The notes under the pieces: generated by a model
The model's database searches: none
The model's input: only the letters and a program-made list of their open reading frames with translations
What the model was told of the DNA's origin: nothing
Position numbers and translations under genes: made by a program
In this document: one piece after another, positions 1 through 16,400 of the stretch
Numbering within the stretch: position 1 is the stretch's first letter
Layout: each line of letters opens with the position of its first letter
DNA from: Isochrysis galbana
Taxonomy: Eukaryota; Haptophyta; Isochrysidales; Isochrysidaceae
Length of the DNA: 64,000 nucleotides
Reading direction: 5' to 3'
Assembly (NCBI GenBank): GCA_018136815.1
Contig: CM030943.1
Coordinates: 487,975-551,974, forward strand

Positions 1-443
1 CTCCGACGGGAGGACCTCCACTCCAGAGAGTTCTTCATGAAGCTAAAGCACAAGAAATGGAAAGGCGCCATAAGAGAACTCTACAAGACGCAAGACTGGG
101 AGAACCCCCACCACGCCGATCACAAAACGGTCACCACGGATGCCGAGATAAGAAAGAATTCAGGAGATATTACGCTTGGCTATACTCGCCGAAAGCCTCG
201 CAGCGCGTGCCCGAACTCGAAACCGCACTCTCCGACCGCCCACTCCACGACCTGGACAAACGAAAACTGGAAGGGCGAATCTCGATCGACGAGACCACCC
301 GGGCCATCAGGAGCATAGGCCCCGGTAAAAGCGCGGGCCCGGACGGCATCCCTGTCGCATTCATCCTAGATGATGCGATTTCTAGGCTCTTATTTCCAGG
401 TCCTTCGTCGTGCGGCCACACGGTGAAGCTCAGGCATACCTAG
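1..443 (+). mobile_element. LINE reverse-transcriptase fragment (N-terminal part of RT domain)
   Basis: An open frame entering from the left edge carries the start of a non-LTR retrotransposon reverse transcriptase. The diagnostic stretch is the conserved RT block GKSAGPDGIP at about nt 325-354, preceded by a helix (LEGRISIDETTRAIRSI) that in LINE proteins links the endonuclease to the RT. The frame loses family resemblance just after the block and stops at nt 441-443, so only the first RT motif is left and the catalytic YxDD region is absent. It is a dead fragment, possibly of the same family as the LINE tail at 59.4-61.4 kb, but the two do not overlap, so this cannot be tested within the window. 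Confidence in LINE origin is high; the exact limits of the fragment are not visible. Confidence 0.8.
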
Positions 444-1569
444 GTTGGTAGGGTTCGTCCCTAGCAATCTAGAATTCGAGTTCTCGTTTCGTTCCTTCTA
501 GCCTGTTTGTCAAGTCTAGATTCCAGGTTTCCTCCTTTCGGGTAATCTTGACCCAAAGGAGCCAGGTCGCCTGTCACTCGCTGCGCGCTTGTCTCAGGCT
601 CTCGAGTTACCTTGTGAAGGCTTGTTTAGCTTCTTGCAAGGCTTGTTGTTTCTTGTTGGGTTCCGGTTCTTTCTTGGGACCTGCTGTCTTTCGTTGTCGT
701 CCAGGCCTGTTCTTCGTAGGTTCCGCTTGGCTTGGTTAGGGTTTCGTTGCCTTCCCGCGTTTGGCGTTTGGCGTTGGCGTTCGGAAACTTCCTCTCATAT
801 TCCCTAGGTCCGCTACCCTTCGCTTGTAGGTCCTTGCTTCTTTCTTCTCGGTCAAGGTTTTGGCGAGCGAGTCGGTTGCTCTAGCCGCTCGAGATTTGAG
901 GTTTAATTTGCCATCTCCCCTTGGAGATCGGTGTAGGTTCGCTTCTTAGGTGAGGGAATCTTTCCCCTTGATGCAAGTTACATGCAAGCCTTGGCCCCTT
1001 TGGTGTTTCTTCCCCTTGGTTGCTACTCAGGGTTGTTCGTTAGAAGCGTCTAGAAGGTTCACGCTCAACGGCAAGATTTATTCGGTCGTGAAGACATCTC
1101 GTTGCGATCTGTATCCAAAGTGATCGCCGTGGTCGCGCGACATGACGCTCCCCTTCGGACTCTCCGCTACGTGGGAAGTTACAACGGAGACACGCTCCGG
1201 CCGTCGCTGCGGAGTCTCTCTCTCTCTCTCGCTCTCTCTCTCCGTCTCTCGCGACGTGTTTGAGTTATCGGTGATTTGGGGTGGCGGTTGCTTGATAATT
1301 TGCTTGGTTTGGGTGAATGATTCCGGTGTGTTCGTGAGTCGGTGTATCCTCTTGTTCTCAGCCTCGTTGTCCGTCGTTGTTAGCTGCGTCGCTGCACTCA
1401 AGCAGCTTAGGCTCCCTCCCTGAGGGAAGAGTTCTTTGTAGGTCTAACAATCTCTTAAAACCCAACACACCAGGGCCGCTAGGAGCGCCTCGCCGCCCCA
1501 CAGCCCTTCGTTCGCCGTTCGTTCCCCGTCCAGACACCCAAATGGGGTTGCCCGACCCAGTCCAGAATT
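444..1569. other. No gene seen; T/C-rich non-coding DNA
   Basis: No open frame here resembles a protein. The sequence is rich in short TTG/CTT words, with one (CT)n run at about 1213-1245. It may be the non-coding remainder of the retroelement that supplied the RT fragment to its left, but no polyA or terminal repeat marks an end. Confidence 0.5.
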
Positions 1570-2604
1570 TCATTCCTGCCCAGGAAAGGCAAACTCCGCA
1601 GACCACAGACTAGACGAGTTTGACTGCCACCTGCGCAGTGCACGCCACGACTCCTTCGTGACGATTCGGCGCGAACTGCGCAGATGCACTTTCCGACTAT
1701 CCGGACAAGGGGTGAGACGAGAAACGTCTTGAAGAACGGGGGGAACGGTTGACCTCTCAGCCCAGACTTCATCCCCTTCTCCCATGCCCACTTCCTGCTC
1801 TGATTCGCAGGGTGAGCACTCTGCAAAGCAGTCTTGTGAAGGTGCAGCAGACACGTCTGCGGACGGCGGCGGGCTTTGGAGAGCAACAAGCTGGCACGAG
1901 ACAAGAGCAGACCGGGCTGCAAGCCAAGTTACCGAAGCATCTATGGCCTTCCTTTTGCGCCGACGCTCGCTGCTCATAAGGTTTGAGATTATCGGAGCAC
2001 GTGCACTCGTCCCGCTGCCACTGCAGCTCGACGAAGGCGTTGGCACACCTGCAGCAGCACATGCATCCATGCCACCGCTCGTGCAGGCGTCTCGATCGGC
2101 GTCCGCTATGCGCATTCCGCCCTCCCCGTTCATCGACGGCGTTTCTGCGCCACTGCTGAAGTCGGGCGTGCAAAGGGCCACCTCTGCTGCCCCGGCAGCA
2201 TCCGGGCCGTTCGTCGCTGCAGCACTCTCGCAAGCTGCACCACTCCCGCAACACTGGGAATGCGTGACGCTAAGCCTTCGCCTTCTGAAGGAGCCCAGCC
2301 GGAGAGCGCCTGACTCACCATTGGTTGCCAAATCTGCGACACCACTGACTTCGGGCGCTCGACTGGCGACCTCTACGGCCTCAGCAGCATCCTCGCAGTT
2401 TGCCGCTGCAGCACTCCAGCAACCCCGGGAGTGCGCAACGCTACCCCTTCGCCGTCTGAAGGAGCCTAGGCCCGAGACATGACCATTAATGCAAGCCGGG
2501 GCGCTCAGATGACCCGCCCGCCCGCCCCCGGGCTCTGCCGGGGTCTCTGCAGGGCCTGCTGGGACATCTTCACCTGCGTCTTCACCTGCGTCGGCGTGCG
2601 GCAT
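1570..2604 (-). CDS. Doubtful ORF with two imperfect internal repeats
   Basis: A 344-codon frame on the minus strand starts with ATG at 2604. I recognise no family. It is Ala/Ser/Gly-rich and contains two imperfect copies of a ~55-residue unit, each with the core LGSFRRRR and then S-V-[AT]-H-S, corresponding to DNA repeats at about 2318-2475 and 2130-2310. A 232-codon frame on the plus strand (1784-2482) overlaps it, so coding direction is uncertain. In favour of the minus strand is an AT-rich, TATA-like run (TATAATAAAAAATAATT read on the minus strand) at about 2645-2662, some 45 bp upstream of the ATG. Against it are the lack of a recognisable domain and of the pyrimidine-rich leader seen at other genes here. 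It could be spurious coding across a GC-rich tandem repeat. Confidence 0.3.
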   Translation of the reverse strand: MPHADAGEDAGEDVPAGPAETPAEPGGGRAGHLSAPACINGHVSGLGSFRRRRGSVAHSRGCWSAAAANCEDAAEAVEVASRAPEVSGVADLATNGESGALRLGSFRRRRLSVTHSQCCGSGAACESAAATNGPDAAGAAEVALCTPDFSSGAETPSMNGEGGMRIADADRDACTSGGMDACAAAGVPTPSSSCSGSGTSARAPIISNLMSSERRRKRKAIDASVTWLAARSALVSCQLVALQSPPPSADVSAAPSQDCFAECSPCESEQEVGMGEGDEVWAERSTVPPVLQDVSRLTPCPDSRKVHLRSSRRIVTKESWRALRRWQSNSSSLWSAEFAFPGQE

Positions 2605-3431
2605 CGGCCAGCGGCTCAGTGCAGCCGCCGATATTCCCAGTTGTAATTATTTTTTATTATATGGGACAGCACACAGGAGCATCACGGGGCATGGGGTCAC
2701 GAGCGTCGGAAATCAAGACGGAAGGCGTGGCGGGTAAAAGATACGAAGATACAGGAGGGGGCGCGGGGCGCGGGAACCCTCAAGGGAGTAAACAAGCTAC
2801 AGGGCACAGGGCACAGGGCACAGGGCGGGGTGGGTAAGAAACAAGGAAGGGGGCCTAGGGACCGTGCCGGGAAGATGGGGAGGGGGGGGCGGGGTCTCCC
2901 CTGCGGCCCCGGGGCAGCGTTCCTCGAGAATACGAAAGGGGCTCCCAAACCTATCTTGATCGTTCAAAACCAAACCTATTCAACTTCTTATCGTCGCCAC
3001 ACCGTCGTCCATGCACCAAGTACAACAATACCGGAGGGGGCCTCTCCACCCAAGCCCCCCGGGTGAGTGAGCGGTCGGAGTTTCGCGCCAACCCCTCGCC
3101 TTCCCCCCTCTCTCCTCTCTCTCCTCTCTTCTCCTCTCTCTCCTCTCTTCTCGCATTGTTTCTCCATTGCCCGGCGGGTCCTCTCCTTCCCGTTTCTTCC
3201 TTCCCCTCCCCGTTCTTTCATTCTCCTAGGAAGGCTGAGCCTGACCGCCGCTGCGCCACGCCGGTCCATCTCTCGGACCCCTCTCCGCTCTCCCTTCTCT
3301 CCTCTGGCTCTCCTCTCCACTCTCCTCTCTGTCCGCACCCCCTCCACCCTCCCGCTCACGCCCACTCCTTGGTTCTCCACCACCGCTGCAAGCCCTCCCC
3401 GCCTCCCTCCCCTCCGCCCTCTCTAGCCTGA
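2605..3431. promoter_or_regulatory. Intergenic/promoter region with pyrimidine-rich leader before the gene at 3432
   Basis: A TATA-like AT run lies at about 2645-2662. A short minisatellite of an 8-bp unit (CAGGGCAC) sits at about 2798-2825. From about 3095 to 3430 the plus strand is dominated by CT, TCTC and CCT words and leads straight into the ATG at 3432. Open frames across this stretch (for example 3063-3431) are low-complexity Ser/Pro/Leu translations of the CT tract and are not treated as genes. Confidence 0.5.
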
Positions 3432-4661
3432 ATGGCTCCTTCTCTCAGCGCATATGAGCTCGAGCGCCAGGCCAACATCCTCTCCAACCAGAAGCAGCTG
3501 CTCCAGCTGGGTCTTCAGCGGATCGTCGATCAAGCGCAAAGGCCAAGCAAGCGCGCCGCGCCGCGCCGCGCCGCCACCACACCGCTCCCCACCAGAAAGT
3601 CGACGCGGCGCTCAACTGCCTCGCCTGGAGCAGCAGAGAGCAACAACTTTGCGACAGAGGAGGAGGTGAGTGCGGCTCTCGACCACGCCGACCGGCTCGA
3701 CACGAGGCCACTGCCGCGCGCCAATGGCTCAAAGCGCACGCTCTCGGCCGCCCAGAGCACCTGGCTAGAGCAGATGGAGGAAGGCGGGGCCAGCCCGCTC
3801 ACTGTAGAAGAGGTGGCAGCTGTGCACGCTGCCCGGCGCAATGTGCGGGGCACAGGCGTCGGGTGTGGCTGGAAGGGGAGGAACACCTGGGAGGAGAAGC
3901 GCAGCCTGCTACGCGCGACCGTGGGTCTGCGGTGGCCACGCTGGCTCGACGCACTTGCAACGTCAGGAATTGATCTGGGCCGTACGGCGGAAGCCAAGCA
4001 CCAGACGTTGTATGCGCTTGAGCGTGCGGCTTGTGGAATGGGCCTGGAGTACTCACGATGGCCAAGCGGTGCAGGAGTTCTTTTAGGAGGTCTAGACACA
4101 TCCGAGATGAAAAATGTGGCACTCGCCGGGCTTCCCGCCCCTAGCGAGGCTCTCCAGCGCGAGGGGATGGCGACGGAATTACGATTTCGCCGGCAAGAGG
4201 TGGAGAGGATCTTGCAGCAGAAGGCTGAAAGGCAGCGAGCTCGTGCTGAGGCCTTACAAGAGGAGCAGGACGCACAGAATGAGGAGAGGAAAGAGATTGG
4301 GAGTACTGAGTCAGAGAATGCGGGTGCGTTGCGGGTCGAGTCGCCGTCCTCGTCTCCGGATAGAAGCGCGAGCGCCAACGAAAGTGTGGCTGATTTGGAG
4401 GAGCACAAGGACGTTGAGATCGAGACACCGTTGCCGGTCGGGCGCTTGCTAACTCTTGGGAGCGACACAGAGGCACTCCGACGTGAGGGACAGAGACTCG
4501 AGGCCAAGTACGCGCGCGATCGTGGCAATGGCTGGGTCTACAATCATGCCCTCAACAAGTTACGGCACTACCAAGAGATGTTGCTGCGGGAACATTTCAA
4601 CGAGGAGCCAAACGGCACAAGTATCGAAGAGATCGAGGCCGGCGAGGTGAGGTCACAGTGA
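3432..4661 (+). CDS. Protein of unknown function with YE-R-NI-N-L-LGL N-terminal motif and coiled coil
   Basis: An uninterrupted 409-residue protein; the ATG follows a CT-rich leader. The N-terminus (YELERQANILSNQKQLLQLG) matches a short helical motif of the form YExxRxxNIxxNxxxLxxLGL, found at the start of many algal and plant nuclear proteins, including WDR76-like ones (family knowledge). A basic, Arg/Pro-rich linker follows (about residues 35-65). A globular-looking middle (about 125-225, with GCGWKGRNTWEEKR and many Trp/Leu) comes next, then a highly charged predicted coiled coil (about 240-290) and an acidic, Ser-rich tail. No WD40 or catalytic motif is present. A nuclear, nucleic-acid-associated role is plausible from the basic linker and the N-terminal motif, but this is inference. 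No introns are needed. The real-gene call is fairly secure; function is not. Confidence 0.7.
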   Translation: MAPSLSAYELERQANILSNQKQLLQLGLQRIVDQAQRPSKRAAPRRAATTPLPTRKSTRRSTASPGAAESNNFATEEEVSAALDHADRLDTRPLPRANGSKRTLSAAQSTWLEQMEEGGASPLTVEEVAAVHAARRNVRGTGVGCGWKGRNTWEEKRSLLRATVGLRWPRWLDALATSGIDLGRTAEAKHQTLYALERAACGMGLEYSRWPSGAGVLLGGLDTSEMKNVALAGLPAPSEALQREGMATELRFRRQEVERILQQKAERQRARAEALQEEQDAQNEERKEIGSTESENAGALRVESPSSSPDRSASANESVADLEEHKDVEIETPLPVGRLLTLGSDTEALRREGQRLEAKYARDRGNGWVYNHALNKLRHYQEMLLREHFNEEPNGTSIEEIEAGEVRSQ

Positions 4662-6027
4662 AGAAGGTTCGTATTCACGTCCATCTATCTCCCATGGCGC
4701 AAGTTGACTCTGACCCTGGAGCACGTCACGGATTCACAGGCCCGTCCCGCCGTCCATATGCCCATTCACTTGGAAGGCTAGACATGCGCCACCCTCTCCG
4801 CCTTTGCCGCCACCCTCTGCGCCAAAACACAAGGATTTGAACACGCCACGTCCAAAAGTCTTGTTTGCTCCAACAAGCCAGTGAAGCAATGCAGCCGAGG
4901 AAATATTGGGCTGTGGGCCATGGCTTGCCCGCCAATTATCACTGACGAGACAATTACTGCGGACCTATCTGGGGACTAATGTTGGGGCCGCGCTTGCTGA
5001 AGCCAGCGAGGCTACAGTGTCGCAGCTACGGATTGCCAAGACGTGATCAGGTAGCATCTTGATTATTGTTTGCCTTTGTCACCTTGTTTCAGGCCGCGGC
5101 CTGTTGGGCAAGGTGACCCCACGTCAGTCGTCTGCTGGTCATGTCCAAAAAAGTCGCATGTACTTGTGTTCGGTTGCGGAGTGGGCTGGGGATGGGGGGC
5201 CTCCATGTTCTTGGTCTCAGCTTGCCTGACTGTCTTTGTCTACCGTTGCTTCGCTACGTGACGTACTGAACTCAGAGCTCTTTTTATTGCTTCATGATTG
5301 ATTTATCAATGGTTTATGACATAAAAGCCCACGTTCCACCCGCAGTCCCACGTTGTACACTTCATTAGGCCCGCCACATGTGACATCAGCAATTAGCAAT
5401 TAGCGAATTGCCCATAGCATCCATAGTCCTAAGTCCTAGGCGCCTATGCCTTGCGCCGGCAGCACCTAGGCGTCTGTGTGCTGGCGGGCCCTCTATAGGG
5501 CCCAATATCAGCCTCATAACCGCTCATACGTGCGCAGAAGCGGTGGCCATCTATTTGCACTATGTATGGAAAGATGAGGCTAGCACCTAGCGCCGCATAC
5601 CGTAGGGCCTATGCCCCCTTGCTAGATGTAGACGAATAGAAGAATCACAGCCACCATGGATTTTCTTTCGCACGTCACACATGCAAACCCCCCTTACTCC
5701 ATCACATGAAAGTACCTGCCGCATGAATTATGCCTCCAACTGCACCGCTGCTTGAGTCGAGGTGAACCGCGCGCAAGGCACGAAGGCACGCGCACTGATG
5801 CAGCATACACGCCTCTTTGGGGCTTCGCACGTCAGATTGGGTGGGATCCGGCAACCTTCATCGCATGGGTGCGCTCGTAGTCCCTCTTCGTGTGTACGCG
5901 GCAGTGCATTCATACTGTCGAGGGCCTTGCGCGGGAGCTGAGAGAGTGGTGCACAGCCACTCGTGGTCATCGGATCGATCAAAGCGGGCTTGGTCATATT
6001 CAAGGGCCAAAACGGCCTTCGAGGAGT
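4662..6027. other. Intergenic region between the 3432 gene and the transporter (tail to tail)
   Basis: Both flanking genes end here, the first on plus and the transporter on minus, so 3'-UTRs are expected. Frames are short and unconvincing. At about 5262-5300 there is a CTTTTTATT-containing run that loosely resembles the start of the three-copy 3' element found at 18.7, 26.5 and 49.7 kb, read in the transporter's sense direction. Around 5420-5520 the words CCTAGGCG and GGGCCC recur. Nothing else is supported. Confidence 0.4.
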
Positions 6028-8554
6028 CTACTTGAGGCACGTATAAACACCAAGACCACCGAGAAGGAAGCCGACGACCACGAGCAGCTTGTTGCCCAGC
6101 ACTTCGCGTTTCTGCATGGGCGATAGGGTCAGCCCGGCCTTCGTCTTGCGCCGCATATTGAAAAGGTACATGAGCGCAGGCAAAATGTAGACGATGAGTG
6201 AGCCCAAGACAGCACCGCCGACGGCGACCACAAGGCCAAGATCCTTGACCTACGCACGGATGGGGTAGGAATCTGCAACGTCAAGAAGGCCGGCGTCCAT
6301 TACAGAGAAGGCACAGCGGGTGTGGGTTGCACCTTGAGAGCGAGGCCATTGAAGGCAAGCATGAGCGCGATCGTGGAGCCGATGTGCACGTCGGTCCTGC
6401 CAGCAACGGTAGTATCCAGAGTCAAGGGAACCTATCGTCCTCCAAGCTGACGTGCTTCGCAAGGAATCGCGAGGCGACACGTCGACCAATCGGGTAGAAG
6501 TTACACGCTCAGCGCGAGGGGAGTAATGCTGCTCACCGATGCGCGAGCTTCTCGAGCTTTAAGAGCCCAAAGATGCCCGACCGAAGCGCGTAGAAGTTAA
6601 TTGGGTACGCGAAGACAATCGAGGCGCCGATACCTGTTGAGGCCACAAGGCGCCCATTGTGCTCAGGACATGCTCGCAAGTGACACACCGGCCTTTGTTG
6701 CCAGGTGGCACGCAGGCGCGCGCGTACCGACTCGCGAGATGAGTGCGAGCCTGTCCGTGGTGGCGTAGTTGTTCAGGATGAGCCCCTTGGCGGCCGATCC
6801 AAAGGTCAAGAAGCCACCTGACATTACCGAGGCACAAAAGAAGGCGGCAAGGCCGAAGCCGCCAGCAACCACCTGACCAGGACGATGGATTGGGTATGGG
6901 GGCCAAAAGGGTGGTCCAATTGACCGGCTTATGCGATCCGCTCGCACAGAACAGGGCGGCATGCGCGGACATCCAGGGCAGCAGTGCTAGGCACTCGCCT
7001 TGTTGAACTTTGGGAGCTTGGACGACCCGTCCTTGTTGGGTGCAAGCTCCTCGTAGAAGCGCGGCGCGTTGTAGTGCGCGACATATGCCGTCGAGAGCAT
7101 GGATATCAGCACGAAGATGCCCGGGGAAATGATGGGCGCCGTAGGGTTCAGCTTTGGGCGGGCAGCCTATCCATTGGGGGTGGAAGGCGACGTTCGTCGG
7201 GCATAGGCGGCCGCATACGGCGGCTGCGGCTTGCGAGCGTGCCCTGAGCGTGCGTACCTCCGCGATGGCGGTGTGGAATTTGCCGCCCGGCGCATACGAG
7301 CCGTCTGCCAAGCGGAAGAGCGTGAACATCGCCGTGAAAAGCGTGCCCGCATTGCCCACGACGGATCCGAACGCGAGGGCCGAGAGGTCGCGCAGTAGCG
7401 AGAGCGGGAAGAGCACCACAACCGACATTAGGATAATCCACGGATTGGGGCGGCAGAAGAGGGCCGGTGCGCCTGTGGCATGAGGAGAATTCGAGCTAAA
7501 GTGCTGGCGGCGGGCGCAGGCGTGGAAGGCGAAAGGGCGGCGGGGTCGGAAATGAAACAACGGAGGTGGCCGCGTCATCGCGGCTCGTCCTGCATCCGCA
7601 GTGCACATGCCCCAGCTGTTGCCGTGGGACATGTGCGCGCACACCGGCGAGCGTGGCTACGGAGGCGAACGTGTCGCCGATAATGATGGCGTAGGAGAGC
7701 CCAAGCGTCGCACTGATCCGTTGGCCCAAGCCGCAACGGCATCGGCAGAGGGGGAGGGGAGGGGAGGGGTGGGCACTGGCGGTCCGAGGGCATGCGCACC
7801 CGCGAGCGTGGCAATGGAGGAGAAGCTATCGCCGATGATGATTGCGTAGGAAAGGCATGCCGCGCACGTCATGAAGGTGATCGCGCCAGACACCAAAATC
7901 GACGACCGCTCCGAGACGGCCTTCGCCCACGCCTCGTAGTACGTCTGAGCGCCCACGTCGACGCCCACGCGCGCAATCAGCGAGAAGGTGTACCTGAGAT
8001 GTGGTATGAGCGAGGGTGGGCGAACGGTGGAGATGGAGGCTAGTGGTGGACACTCGAGCGGGCTCGCACAGAACCCCGCCTCGAGCGGAAGCCCTCCCAC
8101 CGCCTCCCCCCCCCCCCCTCTCTCCCCGCCACCCCCCTCTCCCCGCCACCCCCCTGGGCCCGCAATGCTACGCAGAAGGATGAGGAGTACATAGGCCTCT
8201 CGCGCTGTTCGCACCAATGCACACTCACCCTGAGATGGCTCCCAGAACGAGTGTGAGGACGATGGCAGGCAGTAGCGCGAGTCTGTTGCTCGAGACTGCT
8301 GCGACACCGGCTGCCAGCGCCAGCACGCCCGATCCCACGATGTTCTTGGCCAGATTGACCACCGAGGGGAGCACGGCCGCCCCCTTTGGGCTCTCTCTCT
8401 CGCTGCTGGGGCCAGCACTGGCGGAGAGGAGGGGCTGAGCGCGGGAGGAAAGGGAGGGACGCGCGACGGCGCGCGTGGGCGGTGTGAGCGCCAGTGCGAC
8501 CGACGAGCCTAGAAGGCAGAGGGCGAGGAGCGCTCGCAGGGCGGGCGACGCCAT
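6028..8554 (-). CDS. SLC38/AAAP-family amino-acid transporter with targeting presequence (8 exons)
   Basis: Exons (minus): 8554-8229, 7993-7800, 7472-7258, 7151-6999, 6872-6728, 6633-6537, 6396-6333, 6249-6028; all phases agree and give 471 residues. The transporter core starts with VNLAKNIVGSGVLALAAG, the first membrane helix typical of SLC38 proteins. Later helices include LSYAIIIGD, VVVLFPLSLLRDLSAL, FGLAAFFCASVMSGGFLTFG followed by GLILNNY, SIVFAYPINFYALR, and the closing GGAVLGSLIVYILPALMYLF. The first ~45 residues look like a signal peptide (hydrophobic LLALCLLGSSVALA) and then a basic Ser/Pro stretch, so delivery to the complex plastid or another endomembrane is likely (inference). The family moves neutral amino acids with sodium or protons. 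The exon 4 donor is AAG|GCGAGT, a GC-AG intron. A duplicate of the end of exon 2 lies at 7645-7712 (see findings). Confidence 0.88.
7645..7712 (-). other. In-phase duplicate of the 3' part of transporter exon 2 (candidate alternative exon)
   Basis: This 68-bp segment in the intron between exons 2 and 3 encodes LSYAIIIGDTFASVATLAG, almost the same as LSYAIIIGDSFSSIATLAG at the end of exon 2. It is flanked by an AG acceptor at its start and a GTGTGC donor at its end. It begins in phase 2 and ends in phase 1, exactly like exon 2, so it can replace exon 2 without a frameshift. The differences are mostly conservative or synonymous, which suggests selection on the protein. It may be a mutually exclusive exon or a silent duplication. 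Confidence 0.65.
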
Positions 8555-13499
<4,945 letters not shown>

Positions 13500-16400
13500 A
13501 TGGTGCCTCACAAACTATGTATCGATCTTGACCCCAGGCGAATCGGCGCGTCACAGCTCGAAGCATTTCTCTCCGCCTTTTTGGAGGCCTCTGAGGCGAG
13601 CTTGCAGTCGTCCGTCAGCTACCCTTCGCCATCAGAAGCGGAAGAGGCATGCAAGAAGCTAATTCACGAGGGCGCTTCCAAGAAAACTTTCGGAGGTCCG
13701 CGGTCACATGCGATGGGTGGGTTTAGGACTACCAACACCCTGACTTTTAATCGAAGTGGCGCCGACACTGGCGTGCATGGTGCAGACTCCATCTTCAGCC
13801 GCACGCTTTGCTCTGCGTCCGGAAGTGGAAACACTTCCGACCCTTCCGTTTCACCAGTGGCAGACCCGGGCGTGAATCTATCCCCCCCGTATAAGCAAGC
13901 TATGCATGCACCACATTCTATGGGCGCAGGCGCTACCCGCGGTCATCATGGGAGTCGCATGATGCAGGCAGCTATAAGTGGGACTAACAGTCAGGGTGCC
14001 AGGGTGCGCAATGGGTTGCCACTGCCACCCAAGTTGGCCGCTGTCCGCCAGAACCTTGAAGCCCGAAGCCCGCCGCAAGATCCAGGCCGGCGTGGACAAA
14101 TCCAGCAAGCGGGTGGCGCACGCCCAGAGCTTGGTGCGGTGAAGCACCCACGTCGAGTCGTCATGGGCTCGATCCAGCTGAATCCTCCGTCCCGGCTGAT
14201 GTTTCCGGCATCGCCTGCGCACGGGGGCACAGGCTTCCGGAATATGGGCAACACCTGCTACATGTCGGCAGTGCTGGCAGCTCTCATGGGGCTGCCCATA
14301 TTCGTCGATGATCTGCTCGACGAGGACGTCGCGCAACGGCTGCGTCCGCATCTCGGTGCGGCCAGTCAATCTGTGTACCGGGCCATGTTTGATATTGCGA
14401 CCGAATACCGTAAGCAGCGGCAAAGGTCGCTCGATCAAGCTCGCAAGGGGCAAGTCGCCGCGGGTGGGCGCGAGGATTTCGCTCTTTCCAGCGGAAGCGT
14501 CTGTGACGAGGCGAATGTGGGCAGCAATGGGGCATCGCTCCCCGTCGTACCGAAAAAACTCAAGGATGCCCTCGCGAGACGCGCGCCACACTTTGCGGAC
14601 AACACGCAGCAGGTGCCTTCCCCTTGGTGTGCTCTATGCGCCGATGCCTGGCGGGGCGTCGAAGGTGTGGAGTGGTCATCTTCGACGCAATACCGCCTAA
14701 ACCTTGCTGTATGCATCTCTGTCTGATTGTGCGGCGGCTGACACCTGCCTGCGCTCTCTGAGTAGGACGCCTCTGAGTTTTTCTTCCTGGCGATCGATGC
14801 TTTAGCGGACGAAATGTGCGACGCCGACTTCTTGGCCCGAAAAGCTGCATCAGAGGCACCCAAGCCTCCACTGCCTCTGGCAGTCCACCTCAATTTTGGT
14901 GGGCAGCTGCTGAAGACGATGTGCTGCAACGGTTGTGGGCATTCGTGGTCTCGCACCGAGGACTTTTATAGCCTTTCCCTCCAGCTACCTCCCTCGGGGG
15001 ATGTCCCGATGGCACCGCTCAACATCCAACAGCTATTGGAGGCACACTTTGCACCCACCACGATCGAGGTGCGCACGCCCATCGCGTGACGTCCGCGCAC
15101 ATGACGAGAGCACCGTCTGCGACGGCATGCTCGAGAGAGCATCATATCTGTGCATTGGTTCGGCGAGCGCTTTATTAAGCCTCCTCCTCCCTCTTCACAT
15201 CCAGGTCACGTGTGAGAAATGTAAAGCCCCCTATGCAACCTTAACTCATGCACTAGCACGTCTACCGCGCATTCTGCCCATTCATCTGATGCGTTTCGAC
15301 TTTTCTCGCAGCACAATCGTCAAGCGCTCGGATGCCGTCAAGCCGTCAAATCGTCTCACGTTGGCGTTTATTGCTAGCTCCGCCACTGCACCTCCATACC
15401 CAATCATCTCCAAGCGGACCGATGGAGTTCGGGTATGCGATGCGAACGAGTGCGATGCGAGGACAAAAGGGGCTGCGAGCGCGTCAGTGGCTACCACCCC
15501 AGCCACGTCGCGCGCGCCCGATGCCACGAGGAAGAGGTCTTTTCATGACAGTTTACGGAGGGCTGTCCTCGACGACGATAGCTCACAGTCGCCGCTGGCG
15601 CCGCCGCCCATCACGGCCATTGCCGCGGCGGCGCCGCAGCCGGTTTGCCTAGACTCGGCTCCATCAGGGCCAGGGCGACCAAGGAACGGCGGCAGCCAGC
15701 ACGAGCGGCCGGCCAGTCGTGAGGAAGAAGAGTGTATGCTCAAGCGTGCGATTGCAGCAAGTCTTGAGCAAGCAACCACCATTCCGACGACTGGTTACCG
15801 CCATGCGATATCGTCGGCACGCGTTTCTAGCAACATTCGCTCTACACACGGTTGCATTGTCCTTGATGGTGTAGACAGTCGGATTCACAACGTGAAATGC
15901 AGGGTGGGGAACGACGATGTCATCTCGTTGTGCGATGAAGCAGATACTGTGGTGCAGATTGGCGATGAGGAGTCACCATCGTCGAGCACGGAGAGCATGG
16001 GAGAGCGGTGGGGCAAGGCGCACGCCCAGCGAGCAGCGCAACCTTGCAAGCGTGCAGATGATGACTCCCTGGCCTTGCCCGGAGGGGTGAGCCAGGCGAA
16101 GCGCCTGCGCACCGACGCATCCTCTGAGTCCGCGCGTCAGTTTTCACACCTAATTGCAGACATGTCAGAAGAGGAGGCTCTCGCCGCTGCGATCGCCACG
16201 TCACTCGCTGATACAGCCGTCCACGCTCAAGATGCATCTTCTGACCAGCAGAATATTCATGTTGACTCCGAGGCATCCCAGGCCACATGCGAAGGTGGCA
16301 AGAGCCCATCCGACACAATGAATCTGGACGGCGCTTGCGGGGCTTCGCCCTCAGCTAGAGGCAGCTCAGGCGGTGGACTTTGCAGATCCGGGGATCCCAG

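Noticed and set aside
1784-2482. 232-codon plus-strand ORF
   Set aside because: It overlaps the minus-strand ORF across the same tandem repeat and has neither a domain nor promoter-like sequence in front; neither strand is secure.
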